From Nocardioides furvisabuli (GTDB taxonomy: Bacteria; Actinomycetota; Actinomycetes; Propionibacteriales; Nocardioidaceae), in assembly GCF_021083185.1 (NCBI RefSeq), contig NZ_JAIGQB010000006.1:124001-188000 (forward strand): DNA of 64,000 nucleotides. The letters are read 5' to 3'. The notes below the pieces were generated by a model. That model was not told where the DNA came from, ran no database searches, and saw only the letters and a list, made by a program, of their open reading frames with translations. How positions within the stretch are numbered: the stretch's first letter is position 1; every line of letters starts with the position of its first letter. Below, in pieces: positions 1-7,355 of the stretch. The position numbers and the translations under genes are program-made.

Positions 1-322
1 GCGAGAGCACGGGCTCGTCGTCGTCGAGCCAGTCCACCTCCGCCACCGGCTCGAAGAGCGGGTAGTCGATGGACGGGATGCCGTTCGGAGGCGGACCACC
101 GGGGAGGAGGTCGTCGAGGTCGATCAGCGGGTCGGGGAAGTCGGGATGTGCCGGATCGTCGAGGGCCGACGGCGGCTTCTCGCCACCCGGCGCGCTGTCG
201 CTGGTCGCCGACGTGGGCGACCGGTCCTCCCCGGTGGGCGCGGCGGGCTCGTCCGTGGCGCTCGCACAGGCGCCCAGGACGAGGACCAGCACGCCCGCTG
301 CGGCCGCTCGTCCCGCGGACAT
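1..322 (-). CDS. DUF3179-type lipoprotein, N-terminal part (runs off window edge)
   Basis: The frame opens with an ATG at 322 and stays open to the window edge, giving about 107 residues. The N-terminus is a lipoprotein signal (hydrophobic VLVLVLGAC, lipobox Cys near residue 19), followed by a Ser/Pro/Asp-rich linker. The last visible stretch, GIPSIDYPLFEPVAEVDWL followed by an acidic run and EPVL, matches my recollection of how DUF3179 domains begin. Function of that family is not established. The start ATG overlaps the TGA of the upstream TlpA-like gene (ATGA), so the two are translationally coupled. Most of the protein lies outside the window, so the family call rests on the domain start only. 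Confidence 0.6.
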   Translation of the reverse strand, partial: MSAGRAAAAGVLVLVLGACASATDEPAAPTGEDRSPTSATSDSAPGGEKPPSALDDPAHPDFPDPLIDLDDLLPGGPPPNGIPSIDYPLFEPVAEVDWLDDDEPVLS

Positions 323-879
323 CAGCCCACCAGGTCCTCGACGAGGGCGACCAGCTCGCCGTCGTCCAGGTAGCCCGACGCCTGCTCCGCCCCGGTCTCG
401 TCGAGGACGACGTAGGTGCTCTGGGCGGTCACGCCGAGCTGGCGCCACACCGCGCCGTAGGGGTCGGCGAGCAGCGTGACGTCGGGGGACACCTCGGCGG
501 CGAAACCCTCGATGGCCGCCTGCTCGTCGAGCGATCCGACACCGACGACGTTGACCTGGTCGCCGTAGGACTCGGCGAGCTCGCCGACACCGGAGATCTG
601 GGCGCGGCACGTGGGACACCACGGCGCCCAGAACCAGAAGACGGTCGGCTTGCCGGCGAGCGTGCTGCCGTCGAAGGCGTCACCGTCGACGGTCTCGGAG
701 GTGAAGTCGAGCACCGCAGGCGTCGCTGTGCCTGCTGTGGTGGTCGAGGTGTCGTCGGTCGCTGTCTCGTCGGCGGTGGCGTTCCGCGCGCCGGTGCCAC
801 ATCCCGAGACCAGCAGCACGAGAAGCGCGACCAGCCCGACGAGAGATCGAGTCCAGGTGTGGGCACTCACTGCCTTCAT
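322..879 (-). CDS. TlpA/ResA-like thioredoxin-fold lipoprotein
   Basis: 185 residues. A lipoprotein signal peptide ends in LVSGC (Cys27), then a Thr/Ala-rich linker to about residue 52, then a redoxin domain with the active site WAPWCPTCRAQ (Cys88 and Cys91, CxxC). TlpA/ResA proteins act outside the membrane as thiol-disulfide oxidoreductases, in cytochrome c maturation, disulfide repair or peroxide handling. The ATG at 879 has GGGAGG about six bases upstream. It is the first gene of a pair with the DUF3179 lipoprotein. A GGAAG-N19-GTT element at 923-949 would place a transcript start about 35 nt before the gene, suggesting control by the nearby ECF sigma factor (inference). Confidence 0.85.
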   Translation of the reverse strand: MKAVSAHTWTRSLVGLVALLVLLVSGCGTGARNATADETATDDTSTTTAGTATPAVLDFTSETVDGDAFDGSTLAGKPTVFWFWAPWCPTCRAQISGVGELAESYGDQVNVVGVGSLDEQAAIEGFAAEVSPDVTLLADPYGAVWRQLGVTAQSTYVVLDETGAEQASGYLDDGELVALVEDLVG

Positions 880-922
880 GATGACCTCCCTGCCGGGTCG
901 GAGACTGGGTGCTCACTCACGA

Positions 923-949
923 AACCCGGCGAAGGATCGGGTTCCTTCC
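923..949 (-). promoter_or_regulatory. Putative ECF-type promoter for the TlpA-like operon
   Basis: On the minus strand the sequence reads GGAAG, 19 bases, GTT, ending in CCGGGTT. This resembles SigR/SigH-type promoters (GGAAT-N18-GTT in the literature). The same spacing occurs before the AhpD-like gene, the ECF sigma gene and the YnjB-like gene. It is a match by eye with no experimental support. Confidence 0.5.
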
Positions 950-994
950 CGATCGGCCGAGAGGAGGTACGTGACCCCATCCACACCCTCGTGC

Positions 995-1021
995 GGAATC
1001 GTGCCCCGTCGTGGCCGGGTT
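995..1021 (+). promoter_or_regulatory. Putative ECF-type promoter for the AhpD-like gene
   Basis: GGAAT at 995-999 and GTT at 1019-1021 are separated by exactly 19 bases, ending in CCGGGTT. A transcript would start near 1028, about 30 nt before the GGAGGAG ribosome binding site of the gene at 1060. This is the best match to SigR/SigH-type promoters in the cluster. Confidence 0.55.
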
Positions 1022-1059
1022 GCCGCAGGGACAACCTGACCCGATCTCCTGGAGGAGAC

Positions 1060-1602
1060 ATGCCCCGCATTCCCGTCCACACCACGGACAACGCACCCGA
1101 GGCCAGCCGCGACGCGCTCAAGCAGCTCGAGGCGACCTACGGCAAGGTGCTCAACATCCACGGCGAGATGGCGCACTCACCGGCGGTCCTGCACTCCTAC
1201 GTCGCCCTGCAGGACGTCATCCGTGAGCACGCGCTGCTCGACGCCAGGACCCGCGAGGCGATCGCACTGGCGGTGGGCAACCAGGACGAGTGCACCTACT
1301 GCCAGTCCGCCCACACCGGCGGCGGCAAGGCCGCAGGCCTCGGCGACGACGAGATGATCGCCATCCGCCGCGGCGAGGCTGACTTCGACCCTGCCCTGGA
1401 CGCGTTGCTCACCCTGGCACGGGAGTACACCGCGAAGGTCGGCAACACCAGCGACGCCGCGTGGCAGGCAGCACTGGACACCGGTTGGAGCGTGGAGCAG
1501 CTGACCGAGCTCTCGGCCCACGTGACGCTGAACCTGCTGACGAACTACTTCAACCACCATGTCCACACCGAGCTCGACGTGCCCCAGGCACCCGAGGTCT
1601 GA
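1060..1602 (+). CDS. Carboxymuconolactone decarboxylase / AhpD-like protein
   Basis: 180 residues. ATG at 1060 is preceded by a strong GGAGGAG site; upstream in-frame codons lack one. The core holds the AhpD-family motif ECTYCQSAH (Cys78, Cys81, His85), as in peroxidase-associated alkylhydroperoxidase D proteins and CMD-like peroxidatic enzymes. The predicted role is thiol-dependent peroxide or alkylhydroperoxide removal in the cytoplasm. It stands alone between the divergent TlpA-like operon and the ECF sigma operon, with a GGAAT-N19-GTT element upstream and a hairpin terminator directly after it. The exact substrate cannot be told from sequence. Confidence 0.85.
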   Translation: MPRIPVHTTDNAPEASRDALKQLEATYGKVLNIHGEMAHSPAVLHSYVALQDVIREHALLDARTREAIALAVGNQDECTYCQSAHTGGGKAAGLGDDEMIAIRRGEADFDPALDALLTLAREYTAKVGNTSDAAWQAALDTGWSVEQLTELSAHVTLNLLTNYFNHHVHTELDVPQAPEV

Positions 1603-1619
1603 GGCCCGGAGCGCCCGTT

Positions 1620-1653
1620 CGAGGGCCGAGTGCCGACCGGGCGTCGGCCCTCG
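1620..1653 (+). terminator. Hairpin downstream of the AhpD-like gene
   Basis: A perfect 10-bp stem (CGAGGGCCGA at 1620-1629 pairing with TCGGCCCTCG at 1644-1653) with a 14-nt loop starts 18 bases after the stop codon. There is no T-run, as is common in GC-rich actinobacteria. Confidence 0.55.
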
Positions 1654-1755
1654 CGCCGTCCGGCCAGCACGCTGCTCGGGACGCACGTGCAAGGCTCGCC
1701 GCATGCTGAACCTCTGTCTGCGCCGTGCCCGACCGCGAGGATCCATGCCGTGTCC

Positions 1756-1782
1756 GGAAGACATCCGGACCGTCGACGGGTT
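1756..1782 (+). promoter_or_regulatory. Putative autoregulatory ECF promoter of the sigma operon
   Basis: GGAAG at 1756-1760 and GTT at 1780-1782 are 19 bases apart, with GGGTT at the -10 end as in the elements at 995 and 923. The predicted transcript would begin at or next to the ATG at 1791, which lacks a Shine-Dalgarno, so the sigma message may be leaderless. ECF operons commonly autoregulate in this way. Confidence 0.5.
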
Positions 1783-1790
1783 CCCGTGGC

Positions 1791-2357
1791 ATGAGTGAGA
1801 CGAGCGCTCCCGCCGATGCCGCGCGCAGGCGTGCCTTCGCGGAGATCGTCGAGCCGGAGATCGAGGTCATGCTGCGGGTGGCACGGAGCATCACCGGGAG
1901 CACCGCCGACGCAGAGGACCTCGTCCAGGAGTCGCTCGTACGCGCCTTCCGGGCCATCGACCGGTTCGACGGCCGCCACCCCCGCGCGTGGTTACTCACG
2001 ATTGTGCGCAACACCAACGTCAACATGCACCGCAGGCGCCGGCCGATCGCCGTCGACGACTGGGAGCTGATCCATGCCTCCCGTCCCGCCTTCGGGTCGG
2101 TGGAGTCCCCTGCCGCCGAGGAGGTGTACGTCGCCGACGAGCTCGACGGGGCGCTCCAGGTGGCCATCTCGGGACTGGACCCGAAGTTCCGCTCAGCGCT
2201 CGTGCTCGTCGACGTCCACGACCTGTCGTACGCAGAAGCAGCCGCCGTCCTCGACGTGCCCGTCGGCACCGTCATGTCCCGGCTGAGCCGCGCTCGCGAA
2301 CGCGTGCGCAGGGCACTCGGCCCCACCTTCACCACCACCCGAGGGGAGCAGTCATGA
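1791..2357 (+). CDS. ECF RNA polymerase sigma factor
   Basis: 188 residues from the ATG at 1791 (MSETSAP); an ATG at 1725 is open but only adds an Arg/Pro-rich tail not typical of the family. Region 2 is visible (DAEDLVQESLVRAFRAIDRFD, then PRAWLLTIVRNTNVN), and region 4.2 as a helix-turn-helix (LSYAEAAAVLDVPVGTVMSRLSRAR). There is no extra C-terminal domain. The stop overlaps the ATG of the anti-sigma gene (ATGA). The partner is a zinc-type anti-sigma and the neighbours are redox proteins, so a SigR/SigH-like role in thiol or oxidative stress is likely; the exact ECF group cannot be assigned by eye. Confidence 0.9.
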   Translation: MSETSAPADAARRRAFAEIVEPEIEVMLRVARSITGSTADAEDLVQESLVRAFRAIDRFDGRHPRAWLLTIVRNTNVNMHRRRRPIAVDDWELIHASRPAFGSVESPAAEEVYVADELDGALQVAISGLDPKFRSALVLVDVHDLSYAEAAAVLDVPVGTVMSRLSRARERVRRALGPTFTTTRGEQS

Positions 2358-2632
2358 GTGGAGCGCTCCGGCAGATGATCACCTGCCACTGGACCGCACG
2401 CCGCATCCAGCGCTACCTGGACGCCGATCCGGCGGCACCCCTGACACCGGGCGAGGTCACCCGGCTCGAGGAGCACCTGGCCACCTGCGCGAGGTGCAGC
2501 GAGGTCATGCGCCAGCACCGGCTGCTGCACCGCGCCCTGTCGCTGTGGTCGGGACGCCGCCCGGTGGACCAGGCCTCGGTCGACCGGATGCGCGCCGTCC
2601 TCGACGACCTGGTCGACGGGCATCAGCGGTGA
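2354..2632 (+). CDS. Zinc-finger (ZAS-type) anti-sigma factor
   Basis: 92 residues with no membrane segment. The motif HLATCARC is the H-x3-C-x2-C centre of ZAS anti-sigma factors such as RsrA, and an upstream Cys-His (ITCHW) could supply the fourth zinc ligand. In RsrA-like proteins disulfide formation ejects zinc and frees the sigma factor. The protein is soluble, so it would sense a cytoplasmic signal. The ATG overlaps the sigma stop, and its own TGA overlaps the GTG of the next gene. Redox sensing is inferred from the Cys pattern and neighbours. Confidence 0.85.
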   Translation: MSGALRQMITCHWTARRIQRYLDADPAAPLTPGEVTRLEEHLATCARCSEVMRQHRLLHRALSLWSGRRPVDQASVDRMRAVLDDLVDGHQR

Positions 2633-4071
2633 GCACGACGCAGCGATGGGACCTGCTGGTCCTCGGCGGCGGCACCGCCGGGATCGTCGCGGCCAAGACG
2701 GCGGCGCGTCTCGGTGCGAGGGTGCTCCTCGTGGAGCGCGACCGGACCGGTGGCGACTGCCTGTGGACCGGGTGCGTGCCGTCCAAGGCGTTGCTCGCCG
2801 CAGGCGAGGCCGCCGCAGGCGTACGTCGCGCGGGACGGTTCGGGGTCACGGTCGACGAGGTGCGGGTGGACTTCGCGCAGGTGATGGAGCACGTGCACGG
2901 CGCGGTCCGGCAGATCGCTCCCGTCGACTCGATCGAGGCTCTCGAGGCGGCCGGCGTGACGGTGCGCACCGGACACGGCAGGTTCGTCGGTGAGGGCGCG
3001 CTCGACCTCGACGGCGAGACCGTCCGCTTCACGCAGGCGGTGGTCGCCACGGGAGCGGCGCCCGCGGTGCCGCCGGTCCCCGGCCTGGCAGACCTCGACT
3101 ACCTGACCAGCGACACGGTGTGGGACCTCACCGAGGCTCCACGCCGGGTGGCGGTCCTCGGTGGGGGGAGCATCGGCTGCGAGCTCGGACAGGGGCTGTC
3201 GCGGTTGGGCATCGAGGTGACGATCGTCGAGGGAGCGCCACGGGTGCTGCCACGGGAGGACGCCTCGGCTGCCGCCGTCGTGCACCGCGCGCTGGAGTCC
3301 GACGGCGTCAGGATCCTGACCGGTCAGTCGGTGGCGTCGGTCATCGCGTCGGACCCGCAGTCGGGGTGGCTGGTCCTCGACGACGGGGACAAGGTCGCCT
3401 TCGACCGGCTGCTGGTCGCTGTGGGACGACAGCCCCGGACGACGGGTCTCGGCCTCGACACGGTCGGCGTCGAGGTGGACGAGCGCGGGTTCGTGGTCGT
3501 CGACCCACGGTTGCGGACCACCAACCCCCGCATCTGGGCTGCCGGTGACCTGACGGGTCATCCGCAGTTCACCCACGTCGCCGGCGTCCACGGCAGTCTC
3601 GCCGCCGGCAACGCGGTGCTCGGCGTACGTCGAGCGGTGGAGACCTCGGCCGTGCCACGGGTCACCTACACCCACCCCGAGGTGGCCGCAGTCGGCGTCG
3701 ACACCGGACGCGAGCGCGACGGGATCCGCATCCTCACCCTGGACCACCGCCACGTCGACCGTGCCGTGACCGAGGACCACACCGACGGGCTCACCCGCCT
3801 GGCGGTGGACGCCAAGGGTCGGATCCTCGGAGCCACCGTCGTGGGACCCCGGGCGGGGGAGACGCTGGGCGAGCTCGCGATCGCCGTCCGGCGTGGGCTG
3901 CGCACGCGCGACCTGGCCGGCATCACGCACGCCTACCCGACGTGGAACGACGGGCCGTGGAACGCCGCGGTCGCCGACGTCCGGACGCAGCTCGACCGCC
4001 CGGCGACGCGGCGCGCGCTGCACACGCTGGCGCGGACCCGTCGCTGGTGGCTCGAGCGCCGTGCCGCCTGA
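2629..4071 (+). CDS. MerA-like FAD-dependent pyridine nucleotide-disulfide oxidoreductase
   Basis: 480 residues from the GTG at 2629, which overlaps the anti-sigma stop (GTGA). The N-terminus carries the FAD site GGGTAGIVAAKTA and the redox disulfide GGDCLWTGCVPSK (Cys44/Cys49). A second Rossmann motif (GGGSIGCELG) binds NAD(P)H, and AAGDLTG is the C-terminal FAD contact. The dimerisation segment ends HAYPTWND, matching mercuric reductases and lipoamide dehydrogenases. There is no N-terminal HMA metal-binding domain, no C-terminal Cys pair and no other mer gene, so true mercury reduction is doubtful. An unknown disulfide, metal or quinone substrate is more likely. It is cotranscribed with the ECF sigma pair. 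Confidence 0.85.
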   Translation: MSTTQRWDLLVLGGGTAGIVAAKTAARLGARVLLVERDRTGGDCLWTGCVPSKALLAAGEAAAGVRRAGRFGVTVDEVRVDFAQVMEHVHGAVRQIAPVDSIEALEAAGVTVRTGHGRFVGEGALDLDGETVRFTQAVVATGAAPAVPPVPGLADLDYLTSDTVWDLTEAPRRVAVLGGGSIGCELGQGLSRLGIEVTIVEGAPRVLPREDASAAAVVHRALESDGVRILTGQSVASVIASDPQSGWLVLDDGDKVAFDRLLVAVGRQPRTTGLGLDTVGVEVDERGFVVVDPRLRTTNPRIWAAGDLTGHPQFTHVAGVHGSLAAGNAVLGVRRAVETSAVPRVTYTHPEVAAVGVDTGRERDGIRILTLDHRHVDRAVTEDHTDGLTRLAVDAKGRILGATVVGPRAGETLGELAIAVRRGLRTRDLAGITHAYPTWNDGPWNAAVADVRTQLDRPATRRALHTLARTRRWWLERRAA

Positions 4072-5152
4072 GCGCCGCCTGCTGCTGGTGGGCGCCGGCC
4101 ACGCGCACCTCCACCTCCTGCGCCATGCGTCGCGCCTCGACGCCGCCGGCTATCGCACGACGCTGGTGGCACCCGCACGGTTCGACTACAGCGGGGCCGC
4201 GTCGGGGATCGCGGCCGGTCACCGCGACCCTGCGGAGGGGTTGATCGACGTCGCCGCGCTCGCCCGACGCCACCGGGTCGACCACAGGCAGGGTGTGGTC
4301 ACCGACGTCGACCCGCTGACGCGGACGGCGACCGTCGACGACGGGTCACGGCTCGCGTGGGACGTGGTGTCGTTCAACATCGGCAGCGTCGTCGACGTGC
4401 CTCCGGTCCTGGGCAGCGCTGACACCGTCGTCGAGGTCAAGCCGCTCAGCGGCCTGGCCCGACTGCGTGAGCGCCTCGAGGTCGCGCCGACAGGGCGCGG
4501 GCACCACGTCACCGTGGTCGGCGGCGGCGCCAGCGGGCTCGAGCTCGCCGCGCACCTCGCCGCGCGCGCCGACACGGACCGTGTCCACCTGGTCGAGCAG
4601 GGCCCTCGCGTCGGCGACTTCCTCCCGCAGCGCGCGGCACGACGACTCGTCAGCCTGCTCGAGGCGCGGGGGGTCCGGATCGTGACGGACGCCGGCCCCG
4701 TCCGGAGCGAGGCGGACACCTTGGTGGTGCGCGACGGGACCCGCCTGCCCCACGACATCCTGGTCGTGGCCACCGGCCTCGCGCCGCCACCGCTGGCCAG
4801 GCGGTCGCCACTGGGCGGTCCGCGTGGCTTCCCGGTGCGCGCGTCCCTCCAGCACCGCGACCACGACGACGTGTACGCCACCGGCGACTGCGCCGACTTC
4901 CTCCCGTCGCCCCTTCCACGCCTCGGCGTCCACGGCGTACGCCAGGGGCCGGTGCTGCTCGCGGCACTCGAGGCGCGCGCGAGCGGTGCCCCGGCCCCGG
5001 TCTACCGCCCGCAGCGGCGGGTGCTGTCGATCCTCGACCTCGGGGGCGGCACGGCGCTCGCGGTGCGCGGTCGGTGGTGGTGGCTGGGCCCCTCGAGCCT
5101 GGCGCTGAAGAGCCGTATCGACCGACGCTGGCTGTCCACCTACCGCGGTTGA
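4061..5152 (+). CDS. NDH-2/SelD-associated-type FAD-dependent oxidoreductase
   Basis: 363 residues from a GTG at 4061, overlapping the end of the previous gene by 11 bp. The N-terminus LLLVGAGHAHLHLLR is characteristic, as I recall, of the TIGR03169 family, often fused to selenide-water dikinase; here it stands alone. A second nucleotide site (VVGGGASGLELAAHLA) and YATGDCAD complete the two-dinucleotide-binding fold. The only cysteine I see is in GDCADF, so it cannot use a disulfide like its neighbour; direct NAD(P)H-to-quinone transfer is more likely. It ends the ECF operon, with its last 13 bp overlapping the convergent membrane protein gene. Confidence 0.75.
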   Translation: MPPERRLLLVGAGHAHLHLLRHASRLDAAGYRTTLVAPARFDYSGAASGIAAGHRDPAEGLIDVAALARRHRVDHRQGVVTDVDPLTRTATVDDGSRLAWDVVSFNIGSVVDVPPVLGSADTVVEVKPLSGLARLRERLEVAPTGRGHHVTVVGGGASGLELAAHLAARADTDRVHLVEQGPRVGDFLPQRAARRLVSLLEARGVRIVTDAGPVRSEADTLVVRDGTRLPHDILVVATGLAPPPLARRSPLGGPRGFPVRASLQHRDHDDVYATGDCADFLPSPLPRLGVHGVRQGPVLLAALEARASGAPAPVYRPQRRVLSILDLGGGTALAVRGRWWWLGPSSLALKSRIDRRWLSTYRG

Positions 5153-5898
5153 CCTGCAGCGTCGTCGTCGACAGGTGTGCGCGCGCTGCTGACCAGGCGG
5201 CGCCCCACCGTGCCGCCGAGCAGCGTGAGGACCAGGAGCCCGCCGACGCCGATGACGATGCCGCGTGGGTCAGCTCCCGAGGCGCCGACCGCCGCGTAGG
5301 CCAGTGCCCCGGGCACGATGCCGATCGCCGTGCCGAGCACGTAGTCGCGCACACGGACCCCCAGCAGGCCCGAGGCGTAGTTGATCGGGGTGAAGGGGAA
5401 GAGCGGCAGGAGCCGGACGGCGAGCACGGCGGCCAGCCCGTGGCGAGCCAGCACCTGGTCGGCCTGCTGGAGCCGTCCGCGGAGCATCCGGTCGACGGCC
5501 GGGCGGCCCAGCCGTCGGCCGAGCAGGAAGCCGCCGAAGGCGCCGAGCAGGGCGCCTGTCCAGGCGAGCAGGGTGCCCCACCACAGCCCGAAGAGGGCAC
5601 CGCCGAGGATCGTGAGCAACGATGCCGGTGCCGGCACGAGCACAAGGACGGCGTACCCCACCACGAACACCGCCGCTCCCGCCCAGCCTGCTGACTCCAC
5701 CAGGGCCTGGAGACGCTCGGGTCCGTTCCAGCCGCTCAGGTGCAGCGCGACCGACGCCGCGGCGAAGGCCAGGACCAGCGCCGCCAGTCGCAGGCCGGCC
5801 GCACCCGAGGGCGCACCTGCGTCGCCGATCACGTCGTCGGCCACGTTGTCCGCCACGTCGTCACGAGCTGGTGGGGTCGTCATGTGGGAGGAACCCAC
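5140..5898 (-). CDS. TVP38/TMEM64 (DedA-like, SNARE-associated) membrane protein
   Basis: About 252 residues from a GTG at 5898 (an ATG at 5883 is an alternative five codons in). Several membrane spans are visible. The family core is clear: PAPASLLTILGGALFGLWWGTL, then the re-entrant region with VRLLPLFPFTPINYASG. TVP38/TMEM64 proteins belong to the DedA superfamily, with roles in lipid scrambling or transport. It is the last gene of a three-gene minus-strand unit, separated from the CDP-alcohol transferase by 33-48 bp. The end overlaps the convergent oxidoreductase by 13 bp. Confidence 0.85.
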   Translation of the reverse strand: MGSSHMTTPPARDDVADNVADDVIGDAGAPSGAAGLRLAALVLAFAAASVALHLSGWNGPERLQALVESAGWAGAAVFVVGYAVLVLVPAPASLLTILGGALFGLWWGTLLAWTGALLGAFGGFLLGRRLGRPAVDRMLRGRLQQADQVLARHGLAAVLAVRLLPLFPFTPINYASGLLGVRVRDYVLGTAIGIVPGALAYAAVGASGADPRGIVIGVGGLLVLTLLGGTVGRRLVSSARTPVDDDAAGQPR

Positions 5899-5931
5899 CG
5901 ACCGCCCTCGCGACTTCCCGACGGGTCCGGG

Positions 5932-6576
5932 TCACGTGCCCGGGGACGGCTCGCGCAGGGTGCGGTAGCCGGTGACGATCCGGTGGGCGGCGCTGATCCC
6001 CACCACACCCGCCCACACCGTCGCGACCTGGGGGGCGTACGCGGGGACGAGCAACCAGAGCGAGTGCACGAGGATCGTCTCCGCCCCTTCGGCGATCCCG
6101 CCCAGGAAGCTCAACGACCGGCCGTCGTCGATGCGGTGCCCGGTGCGCTCGGCGATCGAGGAGAAGGCCAGGAACGCCGTGCCGTTGACGTAGTAGGCCA
6201 GGAGCACGGCGAGGAAGGGCAACCACTCCGTGAGCGGGGCCGAGGCTCCGACCGTGCCGACGGCGACCCCGACCACGGTCGCGCCGTAGGCGACGAAGTC
6301 CGCGGTGATGTCCAGGTACCCGCCGGCGGGGGAGCCACGCCCGGTGCCGCGCCGGCGGGCCAGGGGACCGTCCAGGCCGTCCAGGGCACGGGAGAGCAGC
6401 CACGCGAGGAGCGCCCAGCCCCACAGCTGACCCGCCGCGAGCGTGGCACTGGCCAGACCGAGCGCCAGCCCGGACACGGTGAGGCGGTCGGGCGTCACCC
6501 ACGACCGGTCGATCCGTCCGGCGACCGAGGCCAGCGGGCCGTCGAGACGACGTCGGAGCACGGCGTCGAACATCAT
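5932..6576 (-). CDS. CDP-alcohol phosphatidyltransferase family membrane enzyme
   Basis: 214 residues. The catalytic signature D-x2-DG-x2-AR-x8-G-x3-D-x3-D is complete: DGLDGPLAR, then GGYLDITAD. The remainder is hydrophobic with about six spans. These enzymes move a phosphatidyl group from a CDP-lipid to an alcohol such as inositol phosphate, glycerol phosphate or another acceptor; the alcohol cannot be read from the sequence. The ATG overlaps the TGA of the upstream TVP38 gene (ATGATG), so translation is coupled. Its position between two TVP38 genes points to a lipid synthesis/flipping unit. Confidence 0.85.
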   Translation of the reverse strand: MMFDAVLRRRLDGPLASVAGRIDRSWVTPDRLTVSGLALGLASATLAAGQLWGWALLAWLLSRALDGLDGPLARRRGTGRGSPAGGYLDITADFVAYGATVVGVAVGTVGASAPLTEWLPFLAVLLAYYVNGTAFLAFSSIAERTGHRIDDGRSLSFLGGIAEGAETILVHSLWLLVPAYAPQVATVWAGVVGISAAHRIVTGYRTLREPSPGT

Positions 6577-7295
6577 GTCTCCTTTGCGTCGGGGGCCGGC
6601 GCGGGCGCAGCGCCGCCATCATGGCCCAGCTGGCGTCGGCCGACGAACGTGCCGATCACGACGAGGGCCACCAGGGCCGCGACCCCGGCGAAGACCCCCC
6701 ACGGGTCGGCGCCCCACGCGCCCAGGGCGGCGTAGGCCAGGCTTCCCGGCACCATGCCCAGCGCCGAACCGAGGAGGTAGTCGCGCCACCGCACGCCGGT
6801 CAGACCCGCGGCGTAGTTGATCACGGTGTAGGGCAGCACGGGAGTCAGCCGCACGGCGAGGACCGCGCCGAACCCGTGGTCGGCCAGCAGCCGGTCCGCC
6901 CGCTCGACACGTCCCCGTGTCAGCTGGTCGACCGCGTCCCGACCCAGTGCGCGGCCCAGCCCGAAGGTCGCCGCGGCCCCGGTCAGGGCAGCGAGCCACG
7001 ACAGGAGGGCGCCGAGCCACAGCCCGAACAGCACACCGCCCAGGGCGGTCAGCAGCGCCTTGGGTGCCGGCAGCAGGCACAGCAGGGCGTACCCGGCGAC
7101 GAAGGCGGCGGCCCCCCACGGACCGGTGCCGTCGACCTGTTCGCGGAGCAGCCGGACGTCGTCCCATCCACGGCGCTGCTCGACGACGAACACCGCGAGC
7201 AGGACCGTCGCGAGTGCGCCGAGTCGTGCCCACGCCCAGAATCGGCTCGGCGTGCGCATCGGGTCCACGGGGAGGGAAGTCCGCGAGACCCCCAT
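6573..7295 (-). CDS. TVP38/TMEM64 (DedA-like) membrane protein, second copy
   Basis: 240 residues from ATG 7295 (alternative ATG at 7259). It is clearly paralogous to the gene at 5140-5898: PAPKALLTALGGVLFGLWLG and VRLTPVLPYTVINYAAGLTG match the same core. An N-terminal span and several more hydrophobic segments are visible. It leads the three-gene unit and is divergent from the YnjB-like gene; only 60 bp separate the two starts, so the promoters overlap. No clear Shine-Dalgarno precedes either start. Confidence 0.85.
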   Translation of the reverse strand: MGVSRTSLPVDPMRTPSRFWAWARLGALATVLLAVFVVEQRRGWDDVRLLREQVDGTGPWGAAAFVAGYALLCLLPAPKALLTALGGVLFGLWLGALLSWLAALTGAAATFGLGRALGRDAVDQLTRGRVERADRLLADHGFGAVLAVRLTPVLPYTVINYAAGLTGVRWRDYLLGSALGMVPGSLAYAALGAWGADPWGVFAGVAALVALVVIGTFVGRRQLGHDGGAAPAPAPDAKET

Positions 7296-7301
7296 CGTGT
7301 T
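7275..7301 (+). promoter_or_regulatory. Putative ECF-type promoter before the YnjB-like gene
   Basis: GGAAG at 7275-7279 and GTT at 7299-7301 are again exactly 19 bases apart. A transcript would start near 7308, leaving about 48 nt of leader with GGAG before the GTG at 7356. The -10 side is less like the other three (CGTGTT rather than CGGGTT), and the element overlaps the 5' end of the divergent TVP38 gene. Confidence 0.4.
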
Positions 7302-7355
7302 CCCGTTGCGGCAAGATCGCCCCGACAGCCCGTCAGCCCGAGGAGACACCCCGCC

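Noticed and set aside
2629..4071. Mercury resistance operon
   Set aside because: No merR, merT/P or merB gene, no HMA domain and no C-terminal vicinal Cys pair in the reductase.
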